A DNA stretch of 64,000 nucleotides from Arenicola marina. Its lineage: Eukaryota > Annelida > Polychaeta > Arenicolidae. The notes beneath the pieces were generated by a model that was given only the letters and a program-made list of their open reading frames with translations, made no database searches and was not told the origin of the DNA. Both the position numbers and the translations under genes were made by a program. The number at the start of each line of letters is the position of its first letter. Position 1 is the stretch's first letter. Location of the stretch: NCBI GenBank assembly GCA_964019135.1, contig OZ025258.1, forward strand, positions 32,544,186 to 32,608,185. The letters are read 5' to 3'. Of this stretch, positions 32,640 to 44,664 are shown piece after piece.

Positions 32640-33340
32640 CAGGTTCGATTCTCTCAAGGATTGTGGTGTTATATGTTAATGACATGTTCGATATGCTTCA
32701 TGACTGTGGTGTTATATGTCATGACATGTTCGATATGCTTAAGGACTGTGGTGTTATACGTTATTGACATGTTGGATGTGCTTAAGGACTGTGGTGTTAT
32801 ATGCTAATGAGATGCTCGATATGCTTAAGGACTGTGGTGTTATATGTCATGACATGTTCGATATGCTTAAGGACTGTGGTGTTATACGTTATTGACATGT
32901 TGGATGTGCTTAAGGACTGTGGTGTTATATGTTATTGACAGGTTCGATGCTCTCAAGGACTGTGGTGTTATATGTTATTGACATGTTCGATGTGCTCAAG
33001 GACTGTGGTGCTAAATGTTATTGATATGTTCGATGTGTTCAAGGACTGTGGTGTTATATGTTCATGACATGCTCGAAATGATTAAGGACTGTGGTGTTAT
33101 ATGTTATTGACATGTTCGATGTGGTGTTATATGTTATTGGGATGTTCGATGTGTTCAAGGACTGCGGTGTTATATGTTATTGGGATGTCCGATGTGTTCA
33201 AGGACTGCGGTGTTATACGTTATTGACATGTTCGATGTGCTCAAGGACTGTGGTGTTATATGTTATTGACATGTTCGGTGTGCTCAAGGACTGTGACGTT
33301 ATATGTTATTGACATGTTCGATGTTCTCAAGGACTGTGGA
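32640..33340. repeat. 43-bp minisatellite
   Basis: About 16 units built on GACTGTGGTGTTATATGTTA then TTGACATGTTCGATGTGCTC. Unit sequence is unrelated to the splice-junction arrays despite equal length. No adjacent exon was found. Confidence 0.9.
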
Positions 33341-33454
33341 TGGTATTGATATCGCTGCTGTTGTGTAGGCCGGTGTAACACAGAACCCAATATGCCATAC
33401 ACGAAAGGAGACCGTTCTGACATGGAGTTGTGAAGCTGGTCCTTTATTTAACAA

Positions 33455-33630
33455 TATCTGAGATACACCGTCTGTCCGGGACTTCCCAGACCGTGAAGCG
33501 GGATACACCGTCTGTTTGGGACTTGCCAGACTGTGAAGCGGGATACACCGTCTGTCCGGGACTTGCCAGACCGTGAAGCGGGATACACAGTCTGTCTGGA
33601 ACTTGCCAGACCGTGAAGCGGGATACCGGA
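33455..33630. repeat. 40-bp minisatellite, four units
   Basis: Direct repeats of GGGATACACCGTCTGTCCGG followed by GACTTGCCAGACCGTGAAGC. No link to an exon could be shown. Confidence 0.85.
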
Positions 33631-34387
33631 CTCGCCCGTTGTTCAGCCTGATCGTCAGTCAGCGCGTTTCCTGAGCAAGAGTGACACAAGTCAGGGCATG
33701 ACATTCAAAATGACGGTATTACATACACTTTTAATCAAATATCGAGATCATTCACCAAACACGCAGGGGTCATTGACCTTATGTCGGGATAAGATAAAAC
33801 TTTCAAGTCACTCATAAACATGAACATGAATATAATCGCGACTTAACATTGTCGAGGAAGGGTGGATACTTAATGGTCTAGGTTAGAATACTAGTTTTAT
33901 TAGAATTTATTCGAATTATTAGACATGTAAAAAATGGCTCATTGACATTAGACGGCGAGCTTGGGGTACGGCTCGATAGATTTACTTGACACTTACCGAG
34001 TAAAATAAATTCCTTGCGCAGTCCCAAAGGCGCGGTCGCAATACATGTCATAGCCATGTGTAATAAACGCCCTTCTCAGCTGAAATGACAAGCAAACAAG
34101 CTTCTCCAACCCACTCGGGGTCGCCATGTTGTTATCATGGAACTTACAGCACTAAAGCACATCACAAACATAGTCGGATCGAATTCGATATGGCTAGTCA
34201 ACTTCTCGTTGACCAACCATGATCCAGTTCAATGCGATCATGTCAAGTTACATCGACGACATAAACGACGTACCTGTCTGCCGTCAATCGCCGCCACTCC
34301 CTCCTCCCTCCACCTACGGCTAGGACTGACTTACCTCATGGCCAGGGTGACCGCTCACTGTGAATTACTAGTGTTAACATGTCTTAC

Positions 34388-34432
34388 CATCCGTGGGGCT
34401 TGTCTGGGTCAAGGCGGCTTGGCCCTCACACC
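34388..34432 (-). CDS. Linker exon 4 of gene 3
   Basis: 45 nt, TTTTTACAG to GTAAGACA, phase 1-1, reading G-C-E-G-Q-A-A-L-T-Q-T-S-P-T-D. Its Cys sits where the linkers and stalk exons of the other genes also start (x-C). The downstream exon is not identified. Confidence 0.6.
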
Positions 34433-37199
34433 CTGTAAAAAGAAGAAATGTGTCAAAATAATAACTACGACGACGTGAACCATGTGCAGTCAATCTCACT
34501 TATTGGTCTATTCGGCACTGCCAATTTTTAACTCAAATTTCTTGTTCACACTCGTCAGTGGCTGATTTCACGCACGCAGTTTAGCCGACTACGAAGCTTA
34601 ATCGGCTGAAGTTACCATGTAAATGATGGAAGATTGTAAATTATGTACATGAAATAATAGGGCACCATGTCGCCGGGTAAACTATATACGTGAAATAGGC
34701 CAAACTGAAGGCTTGCCCATCCACGATACTTTCAACAGGAATAACTACTTCCGATAGCTCCTTACAGCATAGTTTATTTATTTTTTATTTTTTATTTTTC
34801 ATTCATTTTTTGTGACAAGATGGCGTCAATGCACTAACGTGTTGCAAAAGTTTACTGCATAGTGTTTCAGTGGCTGCGAGGAGCACTGTGCCGTATTTGC
34901 CGCAAGGACGCAATGCATGCTTGACGAGGTAGTTCCACTTACCAGTTTGCAAGATGAGGCGAGTGACGTCGTTGTTACAGTCCTCGCCATAGCAAGCAAA
35001 TTCGCATACGTTCGGTTTAGAACAGACCACATATCCTAGTCTCAATTCGTCATCCAAGCTGCTCACAGGCGCACACCTCTTTGTGAATCTAAGCCTGCAA
35101 ACATATGTTCATTTTGGTAAGAGAGCATATCCAGATTCCTGGGGTCGTGTACCGCGGGATACTTGGTGGTGAACATACATCGTAATACCTAAAGTAATCA
35201 AGCAAATTATTTGAGCGTTATACAAAGAAGCGTTAATAATACAATACGACAATAAGTGTTCCTACATGCCCGGGGCAATACAACTGTTCCTAGATGCCCG
35301 GGGCGATACAAGTGTTCCTACATGCCCGGGGCAATACAAGTGTTCCTACATGCCCGGGGCGATACAAGTGTTCCTACATGCCCGGGGCAATACAAGTGTT
35401 CCTACATGCCCGGGGCAATACAAGTGTTCCTACATGCCCGGGGCGATACAAGTGTTCCTACATGCCCGGGGCAATACAACTGTTCCTAGATGCCCGGGGC
35501 AATACAACTGTTCCTACATGCCCGGGGCGATACAACTGTTCCTACATGCCCGGGGCGATACAAGTGTTTCTAGATGCCCGGGGCAATACAACTGTTCCTA
35601 CATGCCCGGGGCAATACAAGTGTTCCTAGATGCCCGGGGCAATACAAGTGTTCCTACATGCTTAGGGCAATACAAGTGTTCCTACATGCCCGGGGCGATA
35701 CAAGTGTTCCTACATGCCCAGGGCAATACAAGTGTTCCTACATGCCGGGGGCGATACAAGTGTTCCTACATGCCCGGGGCAATACAAGTGTTCCTACATG
35801 CCCGGGGCAATACAAGTGTTCCTACATGCCCGGGGCAATACAACTGTTCCTACATGCCCGGGGCAATACAAGTGTTCCTACATGCCCAGGGCAATACAAG
35901 TGTTCCTACATGCCCGGGACAATACAAGTGTTCCTACATGCCCGGGGCAATACAAGTGTCCCTACATTGCCCAGGGCAATACAAGTGTTCCTACATGCCC
36001 GGGGCAATACAAGTGTCCCTACATGCCCGGGGCAATACATGTGTTCCTACATGCCCGCGGCAATACAAGTGTTCCTACATGCCCGGGGCAATACAAGTGT
36101 TCCTACATGCCCGGGGCAATACAAGTGTTCCTACATGCCCGGGGCAATACAAGTGTTCCTACATGCCCGGGGCAATACAAGTGTCCCTACATTGCCCAGG
36201 GCAATACAAGTGTTCCTACATGCCCGGGGCAATACAAGTGTTCCTACATGCCCGGGGCAATACAAGTGTCCCTACATGCCCGGGGCAATACATGTGTTCC
36301 TACATGCCCGCGGCAATACAAGTGTTCCTACATGCCCGGGGCAATACAAGTGTTCCTACATTGCCCAGGGCAATACAAGTGTTCCTACATGCCCGGGGCA
36401 ATACAAGTGTTCCTACATTGCCCAGGGCAATACAAGTGTTCCTACATTGCCCGAGGCAATAAGGTAAGCGTGCTTACGTTCCGGAGGCAGCATTACAGGC
36501 GACCTTGGCTAGGCAATAGTGGTTCTCTGAGTTGCATTCCTCGTCCAGACAGTCTTCTTCGCTATAGACGTTCCTGCATGTCTTACAGGTAATTCCTGGA
36601 ATACATCGAAGAAGATCACACTGTGTTGAATATAATAACAATGGAAGTACATAGATTTGCTTCTCCCGGTTGCTGCCTACAATGCGACTGGTAGGGTTTA
36701 AGGTGTCTTACAGCGTCAGGTCTCACAACAATGGCTTCTGAGCGTAACGACAAAAGCGTCTACATAGACAACATTTCGTTTTTAATCTTCAAATAACTTG
36801 ACCATAAGGAAGAGACTAGCAGTAAACCATAGACGCCATGAATGGCGGGTTGTGGACTGTGGTAAATATGACAGAGAAACATTCCCCTTGGCAAAGAAAA
36901 GTTGATCTATTACCGTAACGGATATACAGTCGCCGGGGGCCGATGCGAAACACTGCATTACTGGGATAAATCAATGCTACATAGAAGTCTTCATATAATT
37001 ATTCACGCAATAGCAAAACTTTGTAATGTGATGAAATTGAAGACGAAAGGTTCAGCTGTAATAATTCAGTCGGTTCAAAAATTGGATCCTCTCTAGTGTT
37101 AATAGACTGGCGCTACCATGGAGACCAGAACTTACCCACGCTGAGTCCTATGGAGACCAACACGACCAGAGACCCCAGAAGGGCGGCTGAACACTTCAT
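34388..37199 (-). CDS. Gene 3: single-domain 12-cysteine Ly6-like secreted protein (exon model)
   Basis: Exons: signal 37136-37199, domain 36478-36595 and 34943-35094, linker 34388-34432. Phases join cleanly (1, 2, 1). The mature domain starts ITCKTCRNV and ends CYGEDCNND, with 11 Cys, and the linker exon supplies the twelfth (GCEGQ). Ly6-like proteins of this size are usually secreted or GPI-anchored; I could not find a hydrophobic C-terminal exon, so anchoring is open and the 3' end is unresolved. The promoter has a TATA box and a CRE-like palindrome. This domain is distant from those of genes 1 and 2. Confidence 0.72.
34943..35094 (-). CDS. Domain second-half exon of gene 3
   Basis: 152 nt, acceptor TTTGCAG, donor GTAAGTGG, phase 2 to 1. 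It encodes FTKRCAP, then YVVCSKPNVCEFACYGEDCN. The C-x3-C-x4-CN ending matches the family. Confidence 0.84.
35255..36462. repeat. 28-bp minisatellite at the start of a gene 3 intron
   Basis: About 43 units of ATGCCCGGGGCAATACAAGT plus GTTCCTAC. It begins about 15 bp beyond the donor of exon 36478-36595. On the minus strand TTGCCCCGGGCATGTAGG resembles the exon end TGCCTCCGGAAC|GTAAGC, so it may be a decayed exon/donor array. Variant sub-blocks (TGTCCCTACATTGCCC) recur at about 240-bp spacing. Confidence 0.9.
36478..36595 (-). CDS. Domain first-half exon of gene 3
   Basis: 118 nt between TATTCCAG and GTAAGCAC, phase 1 to 2. It encodes ITCKTCRNVYSEEDC, EEC, HYC and KVAC, the first six Cys. Confidence 0.85.
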
Positions 37200-37217
37200 G
37201 TTGAATCTGTTGCCTGT
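37136..37217 (-). CDS. Signal-peptide exon of gene 3
   Basis: Coding part 37136-37199: MKCSAALLGSLVVLVSIG, then LSVG; donor GTAAGTTC. An acceptor TTACTTACAG at 37218 marks the exon start, with an 18-nt leader. The signal is hydrophobic and joins ITCKTC directly, with no linker microexon. Confidence 0.87.
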
Positions 37218-37574
37218 CTGTAAGTAAAGTAAGAAACTCAGTCACATCTATGAACGTTGGAGCTTAGTCACTTGAAAGAGATCATGCAGTTATTATCTAA
37301 CAATATAGATCAAGCAAATAACATACATACAAATGGCAAACCAGCATCGCATGAGCGAAAGTCATTACAAATGCATAACATTACTCTTCGCAGTTATACT
37401 TTTCGATCGTAAATACTAAGAACAACAATCAAAAGCGCTAAATATCGATCAAAGACTTTGAACGAATAGGCGATGGTCAGTATGATACCGTTAGAAAAAA
37501 AGTAGTCTGCATGTAAGAACACACATGAATGTATCAGCGTATTCTTAGTGCTAGCGGAAATAATATCAACTGAC

Positions 37575-37665
37575 CTCGTACGGCAGAAGTCCCGAGGATA
37601 CGATCTCTGGTAATGTGATGGCATTTTTATACCCTCCCCGAGAACGCATGTTGACGTCATGGTAA
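37575..37665 (-). promoter_or_regulatory. Promoter and first exon of gene 3
   Basis: On the minus strand TATAAAAATGCC lies at about 37623-37634, with a perfect CRE palindrome TGACGTCA at 37652-37659 just upstream. A short 5'UTR would run to a donor GAG|GTCAGTTG at 37574. All three are correctly ordered for the signal exon at 37.2 kb. Confidence 0.6.
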
Positions 37666-38104
37666 GTGGGCTGATGGACAGAGGTCGATCAGCAGTGTCA
37701 GCTCCCGTGATAGCTATTGATTGCGCTTCAGAACAGCCTACCCTATCCACCCTAAAACTGAAGTGCACACGTATGATTTTGAAATACGGCTCATTTACTT
37801 TCTATTGACCATAGATGAAATATGTTCAATAGAAGGTGGTTAGGGAGATATTCTTCGTCTCTTTTTGGGTATCTCTTGACAGGATGTTTAGGCGAGTGAC
37901 GTCAGATATTGTCAGCCGCTGCAGCTGTTGCCAGGGGTGACACATCTCAAGTGCCGTGTTTTGCTTCCCCTTCGGACGACGCTTGTAAATAGCTCAATCA
38001 CAGAGACTCGGACCAAAATAAATCGATATGAAATAGAAGATTCAGTTGACCCGTGGACGACCTCACTAACCCAATGTTTCTGCTAACGCAGGTCTGATTT
38101 TGGG

Positions 38105-38780
38105 GTGCGCATCCTCCATACATTACACCCGCTCTCCATACACAACACCCGCCTTCTATGCACCACACCCTCCTTTCATACACTACACCCGCTGTCCATA
38201 ACTACACCCGCCCTCCATACACAACACCCGCTTTCTATACACTACACCCTCCTTCCATACACTACACCCGCTCTCCATACACTGCACCCGTCCTCCATAC
38301 ACTACACTCGTCGTCCATGCGCTAAACCCGCCTTCCATACTCCACACCCGTCCTCCATCCACTATACCCGTCCTCTATCCACTACACCCGTCCTCCATCC
38401 GCTACACCCATCCTCCATACACTACACTTGTTCTTCATACATAACACCCTTATTTCATACATTACACGTGTCCTCCATACACTACATCCTACTTCCATGC
38501 ACTACCCCCGGACTCTAGACACTACATAGTCCTTCATCCAGTACGCTGGTATTTCAGACACTACACCCGTCCTCCGTACACTAAACCCGTCCTCCATACA
38601 CTACACCCGTCCTCCATACACTACACCCGTCCTCCATACCCTACGCCCGTCCTACATACACCACACCCGCTTTCCATACACTACGCCCGTCCACCATACC
38701 CTACGCCCGTCCTCCATGCATTACACCCGCTATTCATACACTACACCCGGCCTCCATACACTACACCCGCTTTCCATACA
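38105..38780. repeat. About 19-20 bp minisatellite (ACACTACACCCGTCCTCCAT)
   Basis: Roughly 34 degenerate units of 18-20 bp. It passes directly into the related array at 38780 by substitution of TACACTACACCCGTC for TACTCTGTCCCCGCC. Long open frames here follow the repeat and are not genes. Confidence 0.88.
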
Positions 38781-39545
38781 CTTCTCCCATCTTCTATACT
38801 CTGTCCTTGCCTTCCATAATCTGTCCACACCTGCCATATATTTCGTGCCCGCCTTCCCTACTCTGTCCCCGCCTTCCATACTCTGTCCCCGCCTTTCATA
38901 CTCTATTCCCGCCTTCCATACTCTGTCCTTGTCTTCCATACTCTGTTCCCGTCTTCCATACCCTGCCCCCCGCCTTCCATACTCTGCCCCTGCCTTCCAT
39001 ACTCTGCCCCTGCCTTCCATACTCTGTACCCGCCTTCCATACTCTGTCTCCGCCTTCTATAATCTATTCCCGCCTTCCATACTCTGCCCCTGCCATCCAT
39101 ACTCTGCCCCAGCTTTCCATACTCTGTCCCCACCTTCTATAATCTATTCCTGCCTTCTATACTCTGTACCTGCCTTCCATATTCTGCCCCTGCCTTTCAT
39201 ACTCTGCCCCCGCCTTCCAGACTCTGTCCCCGCCCTCCATACTCTTGTCCCGCCTTCCATACTCTATCCCCGCCTTCCATACTCTATTTCCGCCTTCCAT
39301 ACTCTGCCTCCTCCTTCCATACTCTGTCCCCGCCTTCCATACCCTACCTCCGCCTTCCATACTCTGTCCCCGCCTTCCATACTCTGCCTCCGCCTTCCAT
39401 AATCTGCCCCCGCCTTCCATACTCTGCCCCTGCCTTTCATACTCTGTCCCCGCCTTCCCTACTCTGTCCCCGCCTACCATACTCTGTCCCCGCCTACCAT
39501 ACTCTGTCCCCGCCTTCCATACTTTATCCACGCCTTCCATAGTCT
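38780..39545. repeat. 20-bp minisatellite (CTTCCATACTCTGTCCCCGC)
   Basis: About 38 units; the unit is a derivative of the preceding array. Strong strand asymmetry (C/T-rich on plus). Confidence 0.92.
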
Positions 39546-39849
39546 GTCCCCTTATGTACTCCGTCCTCGCAATGCATGTTTTGTGCGTAAGCTATGTGGT
39601 GTCGTTGGTAATTGTGTTGTTTGTTAATTGTTTTTAGCAACTCCCAATTTACTGAAAGTAATAGTTACACGGTCTACATCCCTCGTATATAGGATATGTA
39701 AATCTACGCGAGACTTACAATACACTGCGGTTGTGGCGTTTTGTAACCGCGATTTGCCATGGTATATGACCATCGTATACCTTGATAAATGACCATGCTG
39801 TACGATGATAAATGACCATGCTATTACCATGGCTCATCGTGGTAGTTTG

Positions 39850-40460
39850 CCAATAGTAATATGAATAGTACTAAGTTGTAACTTGAATGAAAATTTAATA
39901 TATTCTGTGAAACATTAATATTAGCAATGTGACATATTGCACTAGTTCTCCAAACCAGAAGCAGTTTAGTACAAGATGTCTGTGCGTGCACAGTTACAGC
40001 ATATATATACGCTATGTGGGTTGTTTCGTACAAACGGTATGAGCAAGTACGCTTGCTGAACCGCAATTGTCAGCGTAATTTTGGACATGTATTCAAAAGA
40101 AAGCAAAGCATTTACGTAATTAGTAGAGTAGAATTAAGTAATCTTATGCTGATTTTCCCTCATTGAATAATACCTTGGTGCATATATAAACCATAGATAT
40201 ATACATGTTACACTTAATTTATTTACACTCATATCACGTATTAACAATATATGGGAATAACAGTAATGCAAATGGCTAAGTTAAGCCCACTATTTTGATC
40301 ATCAAGACGATCTGGATGAAACGACAGACGATTTTCTGCAACAGACAACGTAATGAAATGCCCCATAAACATAGTGTATTACCTGATTACGTAAAGCATT
40401 GAACGATACAGGTATATGTAATAATGATGTTTCCATAGTCAATTTGAGTCGAGTGGAATT
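39850..40460. other. AT-rich, no supported gene
   Basis: I see no exon, RNA gene or array here. Short CCATGGT-type precursors of the next arrays occur at 39757-39836. Confidence 0.5.
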
Positions 40461-40464
40461 GTGC

Positions 40465-40735
40465 AACAGTTTACCATGTAAATATACCACAGTTTACCAT
40501 GGTAAATATACCACAGTATACATTGGTAAATATACCACAGTTTACCATGGTAAATATGCCACAGTTTACCATGGTAAATATACCACAGTTTACCATGGTA
40601 AATATACCAAGGTTTACCATGGTAAATATACCGCAGTTTACATTGGAAAATATACCAGGTTACATTGATAACAGTTTACATTGGTAAATATACCACAGTT
40701 TACATTGGTATATATACCACAGTTTAGATTAATAC
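40465..40735. repeat. 24-bp minisatellite with palindromic CCATGG core
   Basis: Units of TTTACCATGGTAAATATACC plus ACAG. TTTACCATGGTAAA is a perfect palindrome in each unit, so the array can form serial hairpins. Confidence 0.9.
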
Positions 40736-40739
40736 CATA

Positions 40740-40950
40740 GTTTTTCATGGAACAATATACCACAGTTTAACATGATAATTGTAGCACAGTTTGCCATGGT
40801 AATTGTAGCACAGGTTGCCATGATAATTGTAGTACAGTTTGCCATGGTAATTGTAGCATACTTTGCCATGGTAATTGTAGCACAGTTTGCCATGGTAATT
40901 GTAGCACAGTTTGCCATGGTAATTGTAGCACAGTTTGCCATGGTAATTTG
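40740..40950. repeat. 24-bp minisatellite, second family (TTTGCCATGGTAATTGTAGC)
   Basis: About nine units sharing the CCATGG core and the length of the preceding array but with a different spacer. It appears to be a sister family, replaced abruptly at about 40740. Confidence 0.88.
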
Positions 40951-40959
40951 TATTATCCG

Positions 40960-42415
40960 TGACCACGATCTATCAGTAAATGTATCAGATATGGCAACAG
41001 CAGAATGAACTTTTATTGGTCAATATCTTTCACAATATTGTCTTCTGGTATTTATAATGCAGTTATTTCTCTAAAGAGGAAGCCCTTTTTCGGTGCCAAC
41101 CCCTGCTGAGAACCCCCAATGACCTTTGTGCACCTCTTCATTTCCAAGGTATCATACCAATCACACTAGTATCGAGGAGAGAGATGCGTCCAGAGGGCTC
41201 CGTGATATTGGAGATTAGAAAGCTAGACCTACAGAAAGATGGCATTTGATAGGGTACTGCATCCCAGGTAACCATATCGTGTGGCACGTTTCGTGGCACC
41301 CACGTTACATCGCAAGGTAACCACGATGTTGTATGGCAGTTTGAACATTGCTACTAAGTTGCGAAATACCCAGCAAACACGCCGTCTATGCCTCATCCAT
41401 ACCACTTTCGGCTGCGTTAAATTTATATAATTGCCCGTTATTCTCGTTATATCGTTATTGATTCTAGAATATCCATATATGCCACGCTTCGCGTGAAAAA
41501 GACAGCAGTGAGTACAGCGTGCTCAGATAAGACACATTTTTATTCGTTTAAAGATCCCTACGACTCTCGATCCCTGTGGACTGTCTTTCTTCCAGGCCGC
41601 ATTATACCAAAACTCACACGAGTGGCAATAATTCGATAGGCAAGAAAGCCTTATAAATCACATCGCTAAGGAGTACCAAGCGTAGAGCCGCAGTACGCAT
41701 GCGCGAATTTGAAATACAGCTGGCGCAATTCGCGGTACACAAATGCACCTGAACATTTTACAAATTAATCCAAAACAGTCCGTGAGGCATGTCTTGAAAC
41801 TAGTTTATTATACGAAAATTATATATGAAAGTGTCAATGTGAGTTTATTATGCGAAAATAATTCGTTTACATTCGTTTGCCACGTGGTCAGCACGTGGTT
41901 GGTTGTCTGCTGTGTATTTAAACATACATCGTACAACGAATGTTTAAATACACAGCAAAAACTATTATAATCGTTGCCATCGTTTTAAGAACCGTATAAC
42001 TGGGACGTATGACGTTGATATGGACATGTCTAATTCATGCCCTGTGGTAACCACATGGCAGTTCATCACTTCCCCAAAACACCCCATTTCGGTACGTGGC
42101 TGCAACGTAATGTGATAGCAAGGTTATACCCTCAATTAGTTCAATATAGCCCCAAATACCTCAATTCAACCGGGCACAACATCCGGCGATAGTAGAGCCC
42201 GAGTCACGTTATAACCGCCTCCTTTAAAATGATCGCCTTTTCACCGAAATATGTCATCTTGAAGACTTCTACCAGATTATCTGCGGCATAGCAAGCTATA
42301 ACTCTGTACAGTCACTGCGGGATTTGATCGAGAACTCACGAGACAGTAATTACTTATATGCTCCAGCATGAACGGCCTGTACGTGCTACCTACCTTCCGG
42401 TTGTTTAATTGCCTT
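40960..42415. other. Intergenic; one perfect inverted repeat at 41908-41957
   Basis: No supported gene. At 41908-41925 TGCTGTGTATTTAAACAT is followed after 14 nt by its exact complement at 41940-41957, an 18-bp perfect stem. Confidence 0.6.
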
Positions 42416-42419
42416 CACT

Positions 42420-43300
42420 CACTTCACACACCAAATCGGCTAAATCTATCATTGGATGCATAACTATCCACTGTTCTGTGCATATCTGAATTATAACCAT
42501 CAGAGTAGATTTATATAATATATGAGAGGTTAGGCAGTTGATAAACCAGAATGCGGTTGTCTCACTGGTGACTGTCAGTGTCAGGTGATCGTATGTGCTG
42601 CTCGGGTTTTTCCATGTCGTATGACGTAATAATAATCATGACTCACATGTTTTCGAGTCATTTTTTTTCTGCTTTGGTCTAGGCATTTCTAACTATAAAA
42701 TAATAATAATGAGAGATAAGACATTGATCTCTTCATGAGGAATGCGGTTCGTTCGATCAGACCTTTGAATGCGACGTATTTCGAGGATAATCATAGTAGT
42801 TTACCTTTCTGCGACACACGGATCGAGCAACTGTTCTCGCCTGATCAGTCCATATAAGGAGCGTTCCAACGTAACCATAGATACCGCGCGCAGACATTAG
42901 TTTCATGATAACATACTTCATAATGCGACGAGAAACCCCACAAACTATATCAGCACATCAGCCGTGATGCCGTCACGTCGAGAGTCTAGTGGGTCTTTAA
43001 TCGACATTGTGGTTAAAATGATCCCTGATTACCAATATAACGAAATGAAACGATGATAGTATTACTTTGATTTTGTAAACTGACTAATAGAGGCTCGAGA
43101 AATACAACTGGACGTTGTCTAACGGGGAACATTCTGCCCTAGCATTTATATCAGGGGTTGACAGCCCGCCTGACATTGATATCAAACAGCCACATTCGAA
43201 TTTATCAACTGTCTAACCACTCATATATTACATAAACCAATTTCGATGGTTCTAACTCTGATACACGCATTGAATTCGGTGGTTCGTTTTGCATCTAGGG
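42420..43300. mobile_element. Candidate element with inverted terminal blocks
   Basis: 42.42-42.62 kb is the inverted counterpart, and 43.14-43.30 kb the direct counterpart, of 62.43-62.57 kb (shared GTTGATAAACCAGA, TAGATTTAT, CTGACATT). The two blocks thus form a degenerate inverted repeat of about 150 bp around a 0.5-kb centre. No transposase. Confidence 0.45.
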
Positions 43301-44100
43301 GTATCTTTTTCAGATATCGCTCTTTCAAAACACGGTGCTTAAAACACGGAGTAAATTGGTGCTTACAGTACGCAAGGACGGTTTTATTTCCATTCCGGCA
43401 AATGATTTATATTATTATCTAGAAAGCACACCTAATATGATATATTACATTCCTGTCGTTTTTCAAGACCCACTTTGCCCCCGGCCGACAGCGGTATGCG
43501 CGGAGAAACGGAGATCTTCCAAACGAATTGGTTTACACCCCTGCTAAAACACATTTCGTTCATAATGTTACAAAGACGATATCTTCTTTTGTTTTTCACA
43601 CAGGCAAGTTAAGTTGTACTGAATTCGATGCACCTTTCGTGTGGCAAACGTGTCTGTCCCCGGACACCACAGAACACTGTCGCGGCGCTGCTACTTATAA
43701 CAAAGCATCGCGAAGCACACAAACTGATGACGTGTACCACTTAGTTGTAATCCTGGGGTTAATTGATATCACGGGCAAGGACTTCATTTGTCAGTCTGGC
43801 ATGCGTAGAATATAGACAAAAGAATTTTTTGATGATTCAAGGACTGATTCTTGTTTGTATTTTGAACTCTTTTTGGCGGGAACGAGCTTGATATGCAACA
43901 TTAAGTATGTAAAGTAGAAATATCACGCTTTTATGAACCGTTTCTGATTTCATGTTGTCAGTGAAGTAACTGTCTGTTCGTACTCATCATATCGCAAACC
44001 AGGATCAGTTCTGTTGTGCATACGATACCAAGTTCTAGCAGGCCTACTTCTCTTTGCATCAATGAACAGAACTGGACGCAGTATCATCGTGCTTACAACA

Positions 44101-44106
44101 TATTTA
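44101..44106 (-). terminator. Probable poly(A) signal of gene 1
   Basis: AATAAA on the minus strand (plus TTTATT inside CATATTTATTCC). It is conserved at the matching place in the gene 4 copy (about 62977), downstream of the terminal exon candidates. Confidence 0.5.
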
Positions 44107-44407
44107 TTCCACAGGACTCGAGCAATACAAATGGTCTTCGTCTTGTCCGCCAGAGGTCGCCGCAGGTGTCGTCACCACTGGTTTACCAGTCGTTTCTATA
44201 ACCAAACACTTCACCGGGTCATGTATCGCTATTTATTGACTTAAGTTATATAGTTTTAGACGAACAATTCCGGTAGAGCCTTAGTCGCTGTTCCGAAATA
44301 CAACGTTGGTTGTGGTTTAGTTGACTTAATACTACAGTCGTTTTCTGTAATTTTCGATAGCTGTGAAAAAGCTGTCGAAGATGAATTTATATATGTGGTG
44401 CTCACCC

Positions 44408-44509
44408 GCAGCATTCAACGCCCAGGCCTGCGTGATACGTGGCTGTGTAACTGATCCACAAGGATGTCCAGCTGGATGAGGTCCTCTCTGTTGTCTCTCG
44501 GGGTTGAAG
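44408..44509 (-). CDS. Candidate terminal exon of gene 1
   Basis: Acceptor CATTGCAG at 44510; conserved with 63244-63345. If read in the phase left by 44665-44715 it gives RGPHPAGHP, a string also produced at the gene 4 copy. A GTGAGC donor follows at 44407, or the exon may simply continue to the poly(A) signal. The frame is uncertain and no GPI-type tail is visible. Confidence 0.3.
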
Positions 44510-44664
44510 CTGCAATGAGAAACCCGCACCCACCCACCCATCCACAGTTCTGTGGCCAGAGGGAACGATAGGTATCAGTGGATCGCTTCGCATATCTCAG
44601 TCAGGGATAGAATGAGGAAGGTGACTCCACTCACCTGCTCCGTGGAGCGTGGCTCCGCACTTAC

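Noticed and set aside
33444-33704. Minus-strand frame starting with a C-x2-C-like string (LCHSCSGN)
   Set aside because: Superficially like a Ly6 first half, but it runs directly into the 40-bp repeat, lacks the remaining Cys pattern and has no matching splice phase.
35266-36592. Open frames rich in Cys/Gly/Pro (up to 398 codons)
   Set aside because: They follow the 28-bp repeat, in three overlapping frames.
38716-39637. Open frames of 100-230 codons on both strands
   Set aside because: Products of the 20-bp repeats, with no independent coding evidence.
44408-44541. Signal-peptide exon ending AWALNAAG with a GTGAGC donor
   Set aside because: The end resembles the true signal exons (VNAAG), but there is no ATG in that frame, the gene 4 copy has a stop in it, and no Ly6 exon follows downstream.
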